Below are positions 32,172 to 45,500 of a DNA stretch of 64,000 nucleotides, piece by piece. The stretch's first letter is position 1; every line of letters starts with the position of its first letter. The stretch lies in the NCBI GenBank assembly GCA_030340625.1, contig JAOPHQ010000582.1, forward strand, positions 62,001-126,000. The letters are read 5' to 3'. The notes below the pieces were generated by a model. That model was not told the DNA's origin. It ran no database searches and saw only the letters and a list, made by a program, of their open reading frames with translations. The stretch comes from Merluccius polli (taxonomy: Eukaryota > Chordata > Actinopteri > Gadiformes > Merlucciidae). The position numbers were made by a program, and so were the translations under genes.

Positions 32172-33430
32172 CCCCCCCCACCCCCATATGCGTATCGGGT
32201 GACCCCAAGGTTGGCAGACACAAGGGCTTCACAGACCAAAGCCAGACATCTCCCAAAGACAACCAGTTGGTGCAGACATAATGGGGCTCCCTCAGATGGC
32301 CAAGAGGTCAGTAACTAACACTGTGGTCCCTGACCAGTAACAAGACTATAACTCCAAGTCCCTGACTCACAGCAAAATAGTGTTGGACGCATTAGACAGT
32401 TTTAGCCAATTATTTATGCCCCTATGGATTTTCACAGGAATCCTTAAAGGGATTCTCTGCTTAGACGATAGAACCGACATTCCATAATTAATTCCTTAAT
32501 TTGAGCCGAATATTTACTTCCCTCGAGGTGGCCTTTGCGTCTTGGAGGCGTTCACGTGTATTTTTAGTCTAATTGGATTTTGTCTTTGATCCGTTTGTAA
32601 TGGATCACAAGCCATCCCAAAAACCGCCCTTTCTCAATACGGAAGACCTAAAATAAGCCTACAGGTGTGAAACGAGACGCATCAGGATCATCCGCACATG
32701 AAGGTGAATAGCACATGACCACCATATTGTATGTGTAATGTGAACATGTGAATACATCTAACTGCAAATACCTTCAACATGTGAACCTGCCTATTCCAGC
32801 TGTGAAGTATGTATGAGCTATCAACTGTGTGTGTGTGTTATGTCAGTTAGTGAAGCATAAAAGCTGTTTTTGTAATGTGTCTGCAGATTTTAAGTATCAA
32901 TAGTTTGTGCTTTGAAATGATAGCTACATGTATATCAAATAAGGAATAATACATGATCAACACCTGGATATAATTGGAGGGAAGTTTATGTAAGAATCAT
33001 TATAAAACTACACAGCCTACTAAATGCATTATATATGGCACTTTGTTTGTATTTCATACAGCCATTAAATGTATGATAATCACCATTTGACTATTGTCTA
33101 TATTTATGATTTAATATAGACCACTTTTAAAATGAAGCACTGACTTCATACAAAACCAATTAAATTATGTCCTGATTTCGGCAACTAAAAAGCTTTGAGG
33201 TTGGAATTAGAACAGTAAAGTTCCCATATCCTACCTTGTGATATCAGTATTGGCTATAACAATACAGACAAGCTTTACCTATAGTTTGGTCCGTTTTGCT
33301 CAGAGGGTTTTCCTCCATTGTTGTTGCACTTTGTTGACCAGATCGTTTGAGCAGTCAGAATTTGCAGACACTAGCCAAACTAGCTAATAGTCTTATCCAT
33401 TGACTGCATGTATTGAACTGCTGTTTTAGA
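32172..33430. other. AT-rich intergenic DNA
   Basis: I recognise no gene or element in this stretch. Confidence 0.4.
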
Positions 33431-33470
33431 GCAGTGATTCTTAAAGTGAGGTGACCCCTCCCTGGGGGTC

Positions 33471-33753
33471 TGCATCTAATTTTCTTCACTGGGATTTAAT
33501 GTCTCCATTGCAAGGGCACTTCATTGTGTTTTCTCACTTGGAAGGGCAACTAAGAGTGTACTTCATGAGCTTTTTACATCAGAAAGGCACCTCTAGGGAA
33601 CCTCAAGTTTATCCCATTGTAAGGGCACCTATATGGCACCACATCACATTTTCTCCACTGGAGGGGCATCCATTAGTGTGTCATTTTTTCCCATGTGAAG
33701 GGCAGCCGATAGGGGACTTACTCTCATTTTCGCCACTCTAGAGGGCACTTTCG
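33471..33753. repeat. Degenerate repeat segment, copy B
   Basis: Nearly identical to 26489-26700 and to 26967-27053, with the intervening portion absent. It is preceded by CAGTGATTCTTAAAGTG at 33432, which looks like a hAT-type end, so the family may be a hAT element's interior. Confidence 0.75.
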
Positions 33754-33785
33754 CAACGTTTTTTCAACCATGGGGGCACCGGGGG

Positions 33786-34422
33786 CAGTGTGCGAATTAT
33801 ACCACGGTCTCCGGGGGAGCCGGGGGGCGGGGCGAGTACGGGCAATTTTTGTTTTGTTTTTGTTTTTGGAGGGGGTTTAGTTTAAATGCTGATCCTGTCA
33901 TTAATAGCAACAGCATAGGCATAGGCCTATTATAAAGAGAAAATCCGTTGGCACCACACGGGTGGTGCTAGGTCTATGTACAATATTTACATGAAACACC
34001 CGATGGATCATGTTCATGTCAACAAGAGAGCAGCCAGCGGCACCAACCATGAACAATATGGCAATAGCCTATTATTTACAATACAGCATACAGCTAGGAC
34101 TAGCACAACACAACCCTCTCACTGCCTGGAGAGACGCAACGCCACGTACAGTAGTGGGTGGAGCTGCAGCGCTCCCGCCACGCTTCAAGCGCCTCGTGCA
34201 AGCAGGCAACACTTTTTTCATGAATCATGAACTCAAAATACAATTTTATTTCTCTTATTTTACATCTTTGAGGGAAAACCATGGCCAAAATATAATTTAT
34301 TTGGCAATCATATCAATATTTTAGAGCTCCCCCAAAATTTCACAAACCAAGTTTCCAGGGGAGCTCAGGTGGCCACTAGGGGGAGCCATGGCTCCCCCTG
34401 CTCCCCCCTAACTCGCACCCTG
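33786..34422. mobile_element. hAT non-autonomous element (637 bp)
   Basis: Ends CAGTGTGCGAATTA and TAACTCGCACCCTG (two mismatches) with the 8-bp duplication ACCGGGGG (33778-33785, 34423-34430). The interior is non-coding. It is directly followed by a G run (to about 34448). Confidence 0.8.
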
Positions 34423-34430
34423 ACCGGGGG

Positions 34431-35367
34431 GGGGGGGGGGGGGGGGGTTGACTCCCTGAGTCCGCCAGTGGTCCTTGTAAATATGTAGGCCTATCCATTG
34501 TAAGGGGTCCCTGGCTTGAAAAACACAGAGTGCCCCCGTTAGAGGACACATCCAATGTACGCGGTGACGTCTGTGGGAAGCAGCCGCTTCACGGCGCCAG
34601 CAGGGGGCGCCAGCGCGGCATTACCGACCTGTCGTCCTCCTGTTCATCCAAACGGGTAATATTGCTACAACTGTTGTTGTTCATACGCATTCATTTAATT
34701 CAAACAGTGATTGTATTGTAAATACTATCATATGCTTATGCCCAAATAATTATTATTTCTTCCTGAACTCAAGACACTTATTAAATGATCTTAGACCTTG
34801 AGAACCAAAACGAAACCAGCAATATTTAAATTGAAATCTTTCATCATAAATGTGTACTGGGTTACACCCCCATACACCCCCCCCCCACACACCCCCCCCC
34901 CCCCCCCCATACAAGTTAGGGATCCGCGATACCACGGATGTATTAAAAGACCCTGACATGTGTAGCTGCCATTCAGGGACCACTGCGCCCCCCAAAGCAA
35001 AACGCTTACCTTTCAGATCCACGTTTTTACGTAACCAATTGCGTGCGAGGAACGTAGCCTACGTGCAAGAGCGAGAGACGCGCGCGCACATCCCACCTGC
35101 GGCCAGGGTCGTCGCGTGCGGTCGTGTCCGCGTGCCGTGTCGCGTACCTGACGCACGGCTCGCTCCCAGATAACCACGTCCAACCGGAAAGTCGACCTGG
35201 TCGACGCGACGCGATGCGCCGAGTCGGAGGGTTTAGTAGCGGGGTCTGACGCCGGACGCAGTCGGTGGTGGAGCTAGGAGCTAACTTTAGCTGTAGTGGC
35301 TACACTGGTAACAAGTAACGTCGGTTTTTAAAGAGTAACTCCAATACCAAAGGGACGTGCTGTAGGT

Positions 35368-35438
<71 letters not shown>

Positions 35439-35674
35439 CGCGTAATGTTAAAGTGTAGTAGATGACTTGTTGTGAGGACGGCGGACCCTACTCTGGTCGT
35501 GACCCTCCGTGACAGCTGGGTGTGAGGGATAAGTTTCCAGTTTAGAAAACGCATGAATTCTCCCCCAGGCCAACGGTCGTGGTGGCCAACTGACGTGTGT
35601 GAAAAAACAACTACTTTCCAGATGTGAATAGCTGCTGCTGCCATACATAACGTCCATAACGTCCACACAGCAAC
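34431..35674. other. nadk2 upstream region
   Basis: Contains a G run, a C run near 34880-34908, a CpG-rich block (about 35040-35290) that is the best promoter candidate for nadk2, and a compound (TG)n(CG)n tract at 35371-35442. No TATA box is evident, as usual for a CpG-type promoter. Confidence 0.5.
35371..35442. repeat. (TG)n(CG)n microsatellite upstream of nadk2
   Basis: Sixty bases of TG followed by twelve of CG, about 230 bp before the nadk2 ATG. Alternating purine-pyrimidine tracts of this kind can adopt Z-DNA. Confidence 0.95.
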
Positions 35675-35958
35675 ATGACGCGTCGGTCGCTGCTCTTCAA
35701 CATCCTGTGCGTCGGGACTCGAGCCGCTGCCCTGCCCTGCGGACGGCTGCACTCCCCCCAGGCGATGCGCGGCGTCGCGTCGCGACCCGTTTCTGGATTC
35801 AAACCGTCAAAGGTGGCGGTCGTGACCAAGACCACCCGATATGAGTTTGAACAGCAGCGGTATCGCTTCGCAGGCTTGTCTGAAGTCGACTTGAAACAGC
35901 TGGTAAGAGTGATACCGTCTCATGTATTAACACCCCCCCCCCAGGTGTGTGTGTGTGT

Positions 35959-36027
<69 letters not shown>

Positions 36028-39000
36028 CTGTTATTCCCTCAAGGTGAAGAGGTTGTCTTTCTCCACTGCAGTGTCTAATTATGGCTTGTGTTTTGGTAGC
36101 TTGCCATGAAGGGCTCCAGCTACAGTGGTCTTCTGGAAAGACACAACATCCACACACGAAATGTGGAGCACATTGTGAAGAGTCTGAAGTGAGACATGAT
36201 GGATCAATGTTTTCAAAACGCATCATCCATGTACGTCTATTTATATCAGCCGAACTAATAATTGTAAAATATGTGTTTGGTCACCAGAAAAAAAGGTATT
36301 GAGGTGCGAGTTGTGCGCAGAGGAGAATATGATGAAGAAGTGGTGCGATGGGCAGACGCCATCATTTCTGCGGGAGGTATGGCTACATTGGACATATTTT
36401 GTGTGCGTGTGTTTTATTATATAGGTACCTAAAATATCATCTATTTACAGTTGATACTCTTATTGCTCAATTATTCTTTAATTTAATGCTTTTAGATAAT
36501 GATTATTTTCTATTATTCCTATTAAGAAATGATTCTCTAGGCAAATTGTTTTTATTTTATTTTACACAATATATAAACATATATGCCCAAATGTTCAAAG
36601 TGAGCCCCACTCAGTTTTTCAAAAATAGCAAAGATTTCCTAATTATAAAGGACTTTAATTGAACCTTATTTTCAGTTCTGTAACCTTCTTTTCTTCTTAG
36701 GTGATGGGACAATGCTACTTGTTGCCAGTAAAGTTTTTAGCAAGGAAAAGCCAATTGTTGGAGTAAACACAGACCCTGAGAGGTATTCCATTATCAGTCT
36801 GTCTGTGACACAATAGACAATGTAATAGAAGAATAGATGTAATCAATTGAAATAGCATATAGTTTGTTTATAGTCCCTCTTTTCATTCACTGTACACTGT
36901 ATTTTGTATTATTATTCAATGTGTAAAAAATGAATAATTTGACAAATCATAAATTAAACATACAGAACATACAGAAATAAACCGGTTAATATCTTTAATG
37001 CTGTATTGTAATTGAATTGTGCGGTCCATTGCTGATAGTAACAAGATGATAATGATGATTATATGTAAATGAGATGGTGCTTGATGTGCAGGTCTGAGGG
37101 ACATCTGTGTCTGCCTGTCTGCTACACACACGCCTTCTCTGAGGCCTTGGAGAGACTCCAGCGGGGAGAGTTTAGGTCAGTATTGTTATCACCGCACCCA
37201 GCAGAAAAATATGTTTTGTTTTTTTTTGTTTTGAAAAATGTTAATATGAATTAACAGGTGCATACAAATGTACATAAGGTATGCTTAATATCCATAAAAT
37301 ATACAGAGCTATGAGGTAGCTCATGAAACAAAATTGGACACGCTACTACAACATCCTTGTCCGCCAACACATTGATTTTAACGTGTGTGTGTGTGCGTGC
37401 TACTCTGGGCGCAGATGGCAGTGGCGGCAGCGCATCCGGCTGCACCTGGAGGGAACAGGCATCAACCCCACGCCTGTGGACCTCCACGAGCAGCAGATGA
37501 GTCTAGAGCAGCACAACCGGGCCCACCGCATCACCACCCTGGAGAGCCGCAGGGGTACACCCCCCCCCCCCCCCCCCCCGCCGTCATGCAGGCCTGGATT
37601 GGCCATAGGGAGTATTCCCGGTGGGCCGGTCAATAATGGGCCGGCCAGGGCTGGATTGGGCCGCCCCCCCGTCCGTCCGTCCGTCGGTCGGTCCGGGCCG
37701 CGCTGCAATCGCGCGCACCCCCCCCCCCGTCGACAATCGCGTATCCCCCCCACCGCCCCCCCCCCCCCCCTCGGTCATCGTCCCAGTGGTGGGCCAGTCC
37801 AGGAGAAAATTGCCAGGGCCGAATTTTGTTACCAGTCCAGCCCTGCCGTCATGTATACCTCTCCCCCCAGTCCTGCTGTCTGTGTGTGTTTTACAGTGTT
37901 GTTGATTTAGTGTTGCCTTTAGCGCAGTTGTCCATACAGCTACATTATTATTTAGATTTAGATAATTGAGATTATGATTTAGGTTATTATATAGAGATGA
38001 TGGAGAGGGGGGGCAGAAGCGGTTCTCCTGCTTCCATCATTCTGGCGGCAGACAGCAGTATGATGCCTTGTCTCGAGTAATGAAATCTCAATTTGTTATA
38101 CATGATGCTTTATCATATTTACTACTACTACTAATAATAATAACAATAACAATAATACATATACTTTTTTGATTAATAAAGCAGCATCATAATTAGTTAA
38201 TACAGCTCACAAAATTATATTAGACAAATGTCGCCGAAGGTTTGTTACTAAAAGATGTAAAGTTATTGATTCAGAAGTGTCAGTTTGTACTTTACACAAA
38301 TATTTGTGCTTTGCTTCTGGACTTCAGTATTTTAATCAATGCACCAAAACAATAGATATTTTAGCTACATATTTATTCATCCATTTACATACAAATACAA
38401 ATGTATTTATTTGGGATATACAAATGTATTCATTTGTAAAAGTTGACCTGTTCTACGATATTTACTCTGTGATGTTTTTCAGAAACTGGAACACGAGATG
38501 AAAGCTTCTCGGAGCCAAATCTCCTTCCTGTCAGAAGTCTGAATGAAATCTTCATTGGAGAGTCTCTGTCCTCCAGGTATATTTACATGTCAAAGCCATG
38601 GCACAGTTTGTGTTTCTGTTCCAATGCCCTAAACATTTCACAAGAATCTCCTATCCCCAGCACTGACCAGGGGATCTCTGTCCATTCAACACAGGGTGAA
38701 GTATAAATCCTTCAACCCCCATCTTACCTTCTCGCTCCCTAGGGCTTCCTACTATGAGATCTCGGTGGACGACGGGCCATGGGAGAAGCAGAAGAGCTCA
38801 GGTCTCAGCATCTGCACAGGGACAGGATCGAAAGCCTGGTACATTGGACAGCACACACACAAGAACGTGCATAGGGATAGATTAAAATGGTTTAGCCCTT
38901 CTTGAAGCATGGTTTGGACTTTACTTACACATTCTTCCACTGTAGAGTGGCTTTCTGTCTTAAGTATGAGTTTGTGCCATTGCTAACCAATCATCAGTCA

Positions 39001-40282
39001 TGTATGAGTACCGGTTTGCTAACCAATCATCAATCAACACATGGTGTTTGAGCATCCAGAGCTAGGAACTTCTCTTCCTACTGTTAGGGATGTTCAAATT
39101 CAAATTCCTTATAAAGCAAATCTACGTGTCAATGCTGGGGCTTAATGGCACATAATCTTTTTTTTTTTTTATCAATAGGTCATATAATATAAACAAACTG
39201 GTCGAACAAGCAGTCGAGGATCTTCTAAAAATCGGTATGCACAAACAGCAGCTGACTGTGTAATCTTGGATATTTTTTCCTCCATTTAATATGGCAACAA
39301 AAACAATACTTGGTAACACTTGAATAACGACATTTCTTCTCCATTCCAGGAAAGCTGCAAACTGGCCTTGACATCCCACTTGATATTGGATTCATTGAAA
39401 GAGGTATGCGTACAAAATATCCTCTCTCCGACACTTACCTTTCAACCCACTGCATTCATACATATAGGAACCTCTCCTCTGTCTCCCCCTGTTCAGTTAC
39501 TGAGGAGTACAACCAGTCTCTGGTGTTCAGTCCTGAAGACCAATGCCTTTTCTTCAGCGTCCGGGAGCCCATCGTGAACAGAGTGTTCTCCAGCATTCGC
39601 CAAAGAGGATTTGCCAAAAAGTGAGCACCAGAATCATTTTCCTTTTTCATCAGTTTAATTTCCATACCAGTTTCCATTTGCACTGTATTCATATTTCATT
39701 ACGATTACGATTTCTCTAATGTGCATATGAAGAATAAACTTTCATTTGCACTTGAAGCAGATCCATAAAAACAAGACTAGGTCAAAACCTAGTATGTAGC
39801 TGGACCATGAATCCGTCCTTAGCACTCGTTAGATTCAGAATGAACAGCCGTCAATAAACAGCGCTTGTAAACGCTCTCTGAGAGGAAGAGGAGGACTGTC
39901 CATGCCTATTTATTTCAAAAGAGCAACGGCCAATGGGGAAACAACAACAACAACAACAACAACAATGATGACAACAACCACGTCATCACTCACTCCAACC
40001 AATGGTGTAACACTATCACTCCCTCCCTCACTCGGTGACAGAGCGTCACGGATAAAGGGCTGTCCTACCGGTCCAGCCAAAAATCCTGAATATTTCAATG
40101 ATCCTCATTGTCTGATTAAATCTTGTGATTGTATTTTTTTTTTTTCTAGGGTGTGTGTGCGCTCCAGATGCTGGGACGCCTGCATGGTGGTGGACGGAGG
40201 CACCTCCTTTGAGTTTAACGACGGCGCCGTAGCAACAATTAGCATGAGCGAGGAGGACCAGCTTCGAACCGTGCTTCTCTGA
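35675..40282 (+). CDS. nadk2: nadk2: NAD kinase 2, mitochondrial
   Basis: Phosphorylates NAD+ to NADP+ in the mitochondrial matrix. Twelve exons: 35675-35902, 36100-36188, 36288-36376, 36701-36782, 37092-37175, 37415-37554, 38483-38576, 38743-38838, 39179-39234, 39350-39403, 39497-39620, 40150-40282. All have AG/GT borders; phases join to 422 codons plus stop (human 442). The N-terminus (MTRRSLLFNILCVGTRAAAL, Arg-rich, no acids) fits a mitochondrial targeting peptide. Landmarks: KTTRYEFEQQRYRF; GGDGTMLL, the catalytic GGDGT loop, built across exons 3 and 4; GVNTDPERSEGHLCLPV; LNEIFIGESLSSRASYYEIS; GLSICTGTGSKAW; and the last exon VCVRSRCWDACMVVDGGTSF. Near identity with human NADK2 in these blocks leaves little doubt. 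A poly(A) signal lies at 40823. The gene converges on skp2. Confidence 0.96.
35962..36025. repeat. (TA)n microsatellite in nadk2 intron 1
   Basis: A 64-base pure TA tract between the exon ending at 35902 and the exon starting at 36100. Confidence 0.95.
37589..37845. mobile_element. hAT short element (257 bp) in nadk2 intron
   Basis: Ends CAGGCCTGGATTGG and CCAGTCCAGCCCTG with the 8-bp duplication CCGTCATG (37581-37588, 37846-37853). It lies 35 bp beyond the donor of the exon ending at 37554. A C run of about 20 bases separates them. Confidence 0.8.
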
Positions 40283-42588
40283 AAGTCCCCTGGGACGTCA
40301 CCGCTGTATGCTTTGTTTGTTCATTTATTGGTTGATATTTGGGGGAAAAAGGGAATTGCATGTGCATTTATTAACAAATAACTAACAGAAACGTGTTGTT
40401 TTTACATTATTGCACATTGGTGGTCTTTGAATTGGAACTTTGAACTTTTTTCTTTCTTTCACACCATCCATTAGTTTCTATATAAAAGTGTCGCACAATC
40501 ATTTTGCAATTCTTCCCATTAAATCCTTGGGACAAAAAGACACTACTATATGTAAATAAGTATTTCATATGAGATTTTGTATGACATTACAAGAAATTGC
40601 TTTTTTTTGACCTACTGCCAAGATCAATTCGTCCGATTTTCTTTGAGTGTATTTTAAATAGATTTTCTGGTGTTGCAACTCTTAAGTAAATGCATTCATA
40701 GGTCAAGCTGTCAGTGCCAATTTTTCTAAATCAAATATCTGTTCAAACAAGCTGAGGTAAACATGTAATGGCGTTGTGGATTTGGAAGTGTTTTTAAGCT
40801 ATTATAATCAAATGATTGCAAAAATAAACCCAGAAATGGCAATGTTTTTCATATTGTTTATTTATTTGGAATTATTAAATTATATATTTTTTGTCTTTAC
40901 AAACCCTGTGAAGAGTTGATTGCTATTAAACCGCCAATGAAGTGCTGTCATTTCTACATTTAAAAAAACATTCAAGCATGTGTCACAGAATCCCCCCTGG
41001 GTTTAGGTCAGATAATGGTTAATTTAATTTAGTGTAAAACCTGTCTGAGGTAGGCACCATGTCCCTTCAGAAGAGGTTGTGAAGGAAGAAGCATTCCAGA
41101 CAGGAACATGCACGTTCATTGACGGCCATGAGGCCAAAAGCCACCTCTGAAACTTGAAGCCTGGGTTTGCTTTCTGACGAACAGTTAATGTACATTTTTT
41201 TCTGCTCAATGAACACATTGAAGAACTTTACTTATCATCTATCACTAACCATCATTGCCTGAGAGCTGTCATTTGATTAATTCAAACCCCCACTGTGTTG
41301 ATTGTTAGTTAACATGTAATAATTTGATTAAAAGAAATGGCTGTGGCTAGCCTCATGACATAGGCTGAAGCCATTTGTATTCATAAGTCACCATACCAAC
41401 ATAATACAGTGGTCAAGAGTAAAGTAAAATGGAGCCCATGTTGCAATTCCAAAGAGCTTCACTCAAATACAAAACCAGTTTTAATCAAAGGATTTCCAGC
41501 CATGTCTGGTGCATGCAACTTGATGAATTTAAAGTGTTACAGAATGGAGTTTCTCACCTCCAAAAGTCTTGCCGTTTGTATGAACTCAAACAAGCACACC
41601 TTTAAAACCATGACAAATAAAAGCGGCATCAGAACAAAGCCAGTAGCCAACAAGTTAACCAAAAGCTTAGCTGCCAATATGGCAGTAGAAAAGGAATAAT
41701 AGTATTTGGTGTCATCAATCAGTAACAACTCAGCCATTATTCATACAATTGAGAAATGTACACAAATATAAAAGGGGGTTACACAAATGGATCAAGAACA
41801 CCAGATTTTATTTAAACAAATAAAATGGACTCAAAACAGCTAACCTGAGTGGCATTCACCACATGGATAACTACTTCCAGGTACATGGAAAAGTATTTAT
41901 TTTTAGCAGCCAGTACCTTTTGTTAATTCAGTCCACCTTCAGTTTCCATTGGCATCTAATATATTCAAAGTATTCCTAAATATGACACTGGACCCAGAAA
42001 TACAAAATGTGAGTGGTTAATCACAATCGCAGCCTTACAAAAAATAAAAGCAATAAAATCCACATTGGGGAGACGTCAGTTTTTTTTAAGCCTGTCCCAA
42101 ACATGTAAACTCATTCAACAATTTAGTATGTTCAAGGTGATCACAAGATGGAATATTTACATTATTTCTGATGTTTTATCAGTGTATTACTTCATACAAG
42201 TAAAATATGCCAACCGGGTGGCACGATATTTAAACCCTTGCTGGTCATCTGCTTTTAAAGATGAAATAAGGCTTTAAAAAAGCAAATCTTTGCCAAATCA
42301 CACAACATTCAAGTAATTCAAGTTTCCCCTAAAAACACCTTTGCTTACAAATCTAGATGTTAACATTCCCTCAACTTCCATCCAGATAAAAATCTTTTTA
42401 ATAACATTTCTTAAAAATCATTAAAAAATCTCATCCAAGTCGCCAAACTGATTGAAATACAGAACCCGATTCCGGAGTGACATTGTAAACACCGTAAAAA
42501 ATATATTGCTATACTTGGTGATTTTGAACTATTGCGTCACTATAACATAATGACAGAGATATCATGTGATTGAACACTCAGAGGACGT
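40283..42588. other. Convergent 3' UTR region of nadk2 and skp2
   Basis: AT-rich, with no further coding region recognised. The left part is nadk2 3' UTR; the right part (probably from about 41800) is skp2 3' UTR, with AATAAA on the minus strand near 41816. Confidence 0.5.
40823..40828 (+). terminator. Poly(A) signal, nadk2
   Basis: AATAAA about 540 bp after the stop codon; an earlier ATTAAA occurs near 40519. Confidence 0.5.
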
Positions 42589-45500
42589 CTAGTAGTGGAA
42601 CCGTAGCCGACATCTGTAGTCCCACATCGAGTGCACATCCGTCAACACCGGCGTCGGCCGAGCAATCATGGAAATAGCCCTGGTGTTGACGGCGATGTGT
42701 TTGATTTCGTATGTCTTCGAGAACACACGTGGATCGGGTATGAGTCCGAAGGCGTCCAACAGCCTCAACGCTGTAAACTTTTCACCGACGTCACTGAAAC
42801 GATAAGGGCCGACTTGGTTAACAGAAACAAAAACCCGATTGAAAACAAGACAATATAAGCCACCAACATCGCTCTGCCCGCCGCAATATGCGGATGTCCC
42901 TTTGCATGCGAGAAATTAACATACCCAAGTGCTGCTGCGTAGATCTGATAGCAGCGAGATAAAGATAGATGTTTAAGATTCATCAATTGTTGAAGGGTAG
43001 GGATGCAGGTAGTCCGCAGAAAAACACTGTCACTGCAATGCAAGAAACAAGGATTAGTTTGGTGTCCTGGGTCGAGTTCCGCCGTAGCACAATCCCCCAA
43101 AAAACAAAATATTTTGTTTGATGAAATAAATTATCCAAGTTCAACTACAAATACACGTTGAGGCCACATTGAAGATTGAGCAGTCAAACCCTGATTAGTC
43201 ACTGTCCACAGGGAATTAAAATGCCGATTCTCACACAAATTCGGACACAAAATTACCTTATGTCCAATGTTACAATATCAGGGCACCGTTCCACCAGCAC
43301 CTCCAAATCTGAAATTAAAATTCCAGAGCGTGAGAAAATACATGCATGTTATGATAAAGTGTGCCCCTAAACAACCAATACAGAAACATGTGAATGCATC
43401 CAGCGATTAAAGCAAGGCTATTAATGTAGAGGATATCGTGCCCTCTGACTAAGAACAAATCTTACCTTCTTGTGCAAAGTTCTCTCTGTAGCCACTCAGG
43501 TTGAGCTCAGTAATGCTGGATGAAAGATTACCAACAACAGCCTTCACATGGTCCAAACTGAATTCACACCAAGATATGTTCAACCGCTCTAACCTGCAAA
43601 ACAGACATATATACATCAGAAAATTCCCCTCCCAAAAAACAGGATTTAACTAAAATCATTATCAGAAGCCAATTATGCCGTGTTCACACCAAACGCAAAG
43701 CGCATTTTCGCCCTGCATTACTCGCACAAGTTTAATCATTTTGTCTTTACTCGTGGCTTTCGTGATTCGCACATTTTCTACTCAAGAGTAATTTTTTTAA
43801 TCTCGAGCGAGCTGTTTGCACCAGTTGAATGATGTGAATTTCGCTTTGCATCGCCTGGCATGAATTTGCATTGTATGTAATCATGCCACGGGAAAAACGC
43901 CAATGAAGAGAAAGTAAGCAAAGAGCTTACTTGGAGAATGACTGCAGCATCCTTCCAAGTGGTTCAGGGGAAAAGCCAGCACACCCTCCCATATTCAGCT
44001 CTATCATCTCAGGGTTTTGGGACAGATGGCTGTGGAAGACGCACATTTCACGCATTGTCAATTGTACATTGTAATTGTAATGACAGGAAATTAATACAAG
44101 TAGAAGCCATTTTGGAGAATAAAGAACTAGTCTTATGTTATATACTATAAATCAGCCTTAGTTGGATCATTTAACATGCAACATGATTCTATAGAAGATA
44201 TATATAAAACCAAACACGTCATTTTTTATTTAGTCACTTTTGCGGTAATATTTGTGCTTATAGTCACAGGGCACGATATCCAAAATGCTTTTTCACTCTT
44301 TTTTTTTTACTGCCTGACTTTGTCAGTCCTGTTAAAATTGTCTGCTAGTTGCTGTAAGTAATGTAATGTCCCAGGTTGTGATTGGTGAAATTTGGTGGTC
44401 ATTAAACTAAAGTAACGTCGACTTTTGAATTCAGACACATGTCATAAAGGAGCATGTATGGGCGAGCGGGCCTTGCTCAAGGATGCCTACAGGTTAGGCT
44501 GGGACACTGGGGACAGAAGCCAGTAGCTTTCAGCTGGGAGTCAGACCCACCCTGACCACCACAAACTCATCCTGGTACTCACTGAAGAATGCGGTCGGAG
44601 AGCTCCAGGCCCTCCAGGCTGAGGTGTGTCAGAGCCGAGCAGCGGCTCAGCATGACCTCCAGGGTCTCCGCGGAAATGTTGCAGTTGCTGAGATCCATCT
44701 GAACCACGTGAACGGGGCTAGCAAGGAGAAAACATGTGAGAATTGGGGACGGCCTGCTTGAGTACTCAATAGAGAAATTGTTATGTTCTTCTTTTTAGTA
44801 GACTTCTTATGCATTAAGTTATGAATTTAACACGGCTAAGCCTGGTTATGATGACCAAATTCAAAAGATGAATTTCAAATTGCACTCGTGCACACACTTT
44901 TATATTTAAAACACGCAATTTCACCTCAATTCTTTATTTATTTAGCCTTTATTTATCCAGGTGAGTCATTATTTTCCAAGAGTGACCTGGCCAAAAATAA
45001 AACAACATACTTTGCAGTGGTTAGTAAGTTACTGCTGGTTTACAAGTTTACATCCTTGCCTCATGTTGACAAACTGCAGGTCTTGGATGAAGGTGCGGGG
45101 GCAGCGGAGCCGTCGCACCCCAGCGGTCAGCAGCAGCTCCAGAGCAGCGGCCATGTTGGTCACTCCATCCAAGTCCACACTGTGCCACAATGACTCGTCA
45201 AACCTGGGTTGTTTTCACAAACGGACCGTATTAGTACTACCGCTAGTGATGTTCAAGTCATATGTAATTAATATGTATTAATATTAATATGAAATTGTAA
45301 ACTTAAAAACAGACCAAATGAACTTGATGGTAACAAATACATGTGAATTCATCATGACTCACGCCAGTCGACGCCAGCGCTTGCAAACCAGAGAGGTCCT
45401 GAGGAGGTTGGATAGAGGCAGGCAGAACAGGATCCGGAGGATGAGCTCGTCCGGTAGATGGTCCCAAGAGAGACCTTGACAAGTGAAGGGCAAACATCAG

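Noticed and set aside
35300..35752. 150-codon minus-strand frame upstream of nadk2
   Set aside because: It runs through the TG/CG repeat (His-Thr alternation) and is antisense to nadk2 exon 1.
37323..37910. 195-codon plus-strand frame in nadk2
   Set aside because: It is the wrong frame through nadk2 exon 6, followed by C-rich sequence and a hAT element.
44961..45281. Plus-strand frames across skp2 exon 4
   Set aside because: They are antisense to the exon encoding ESLWHSVDL.
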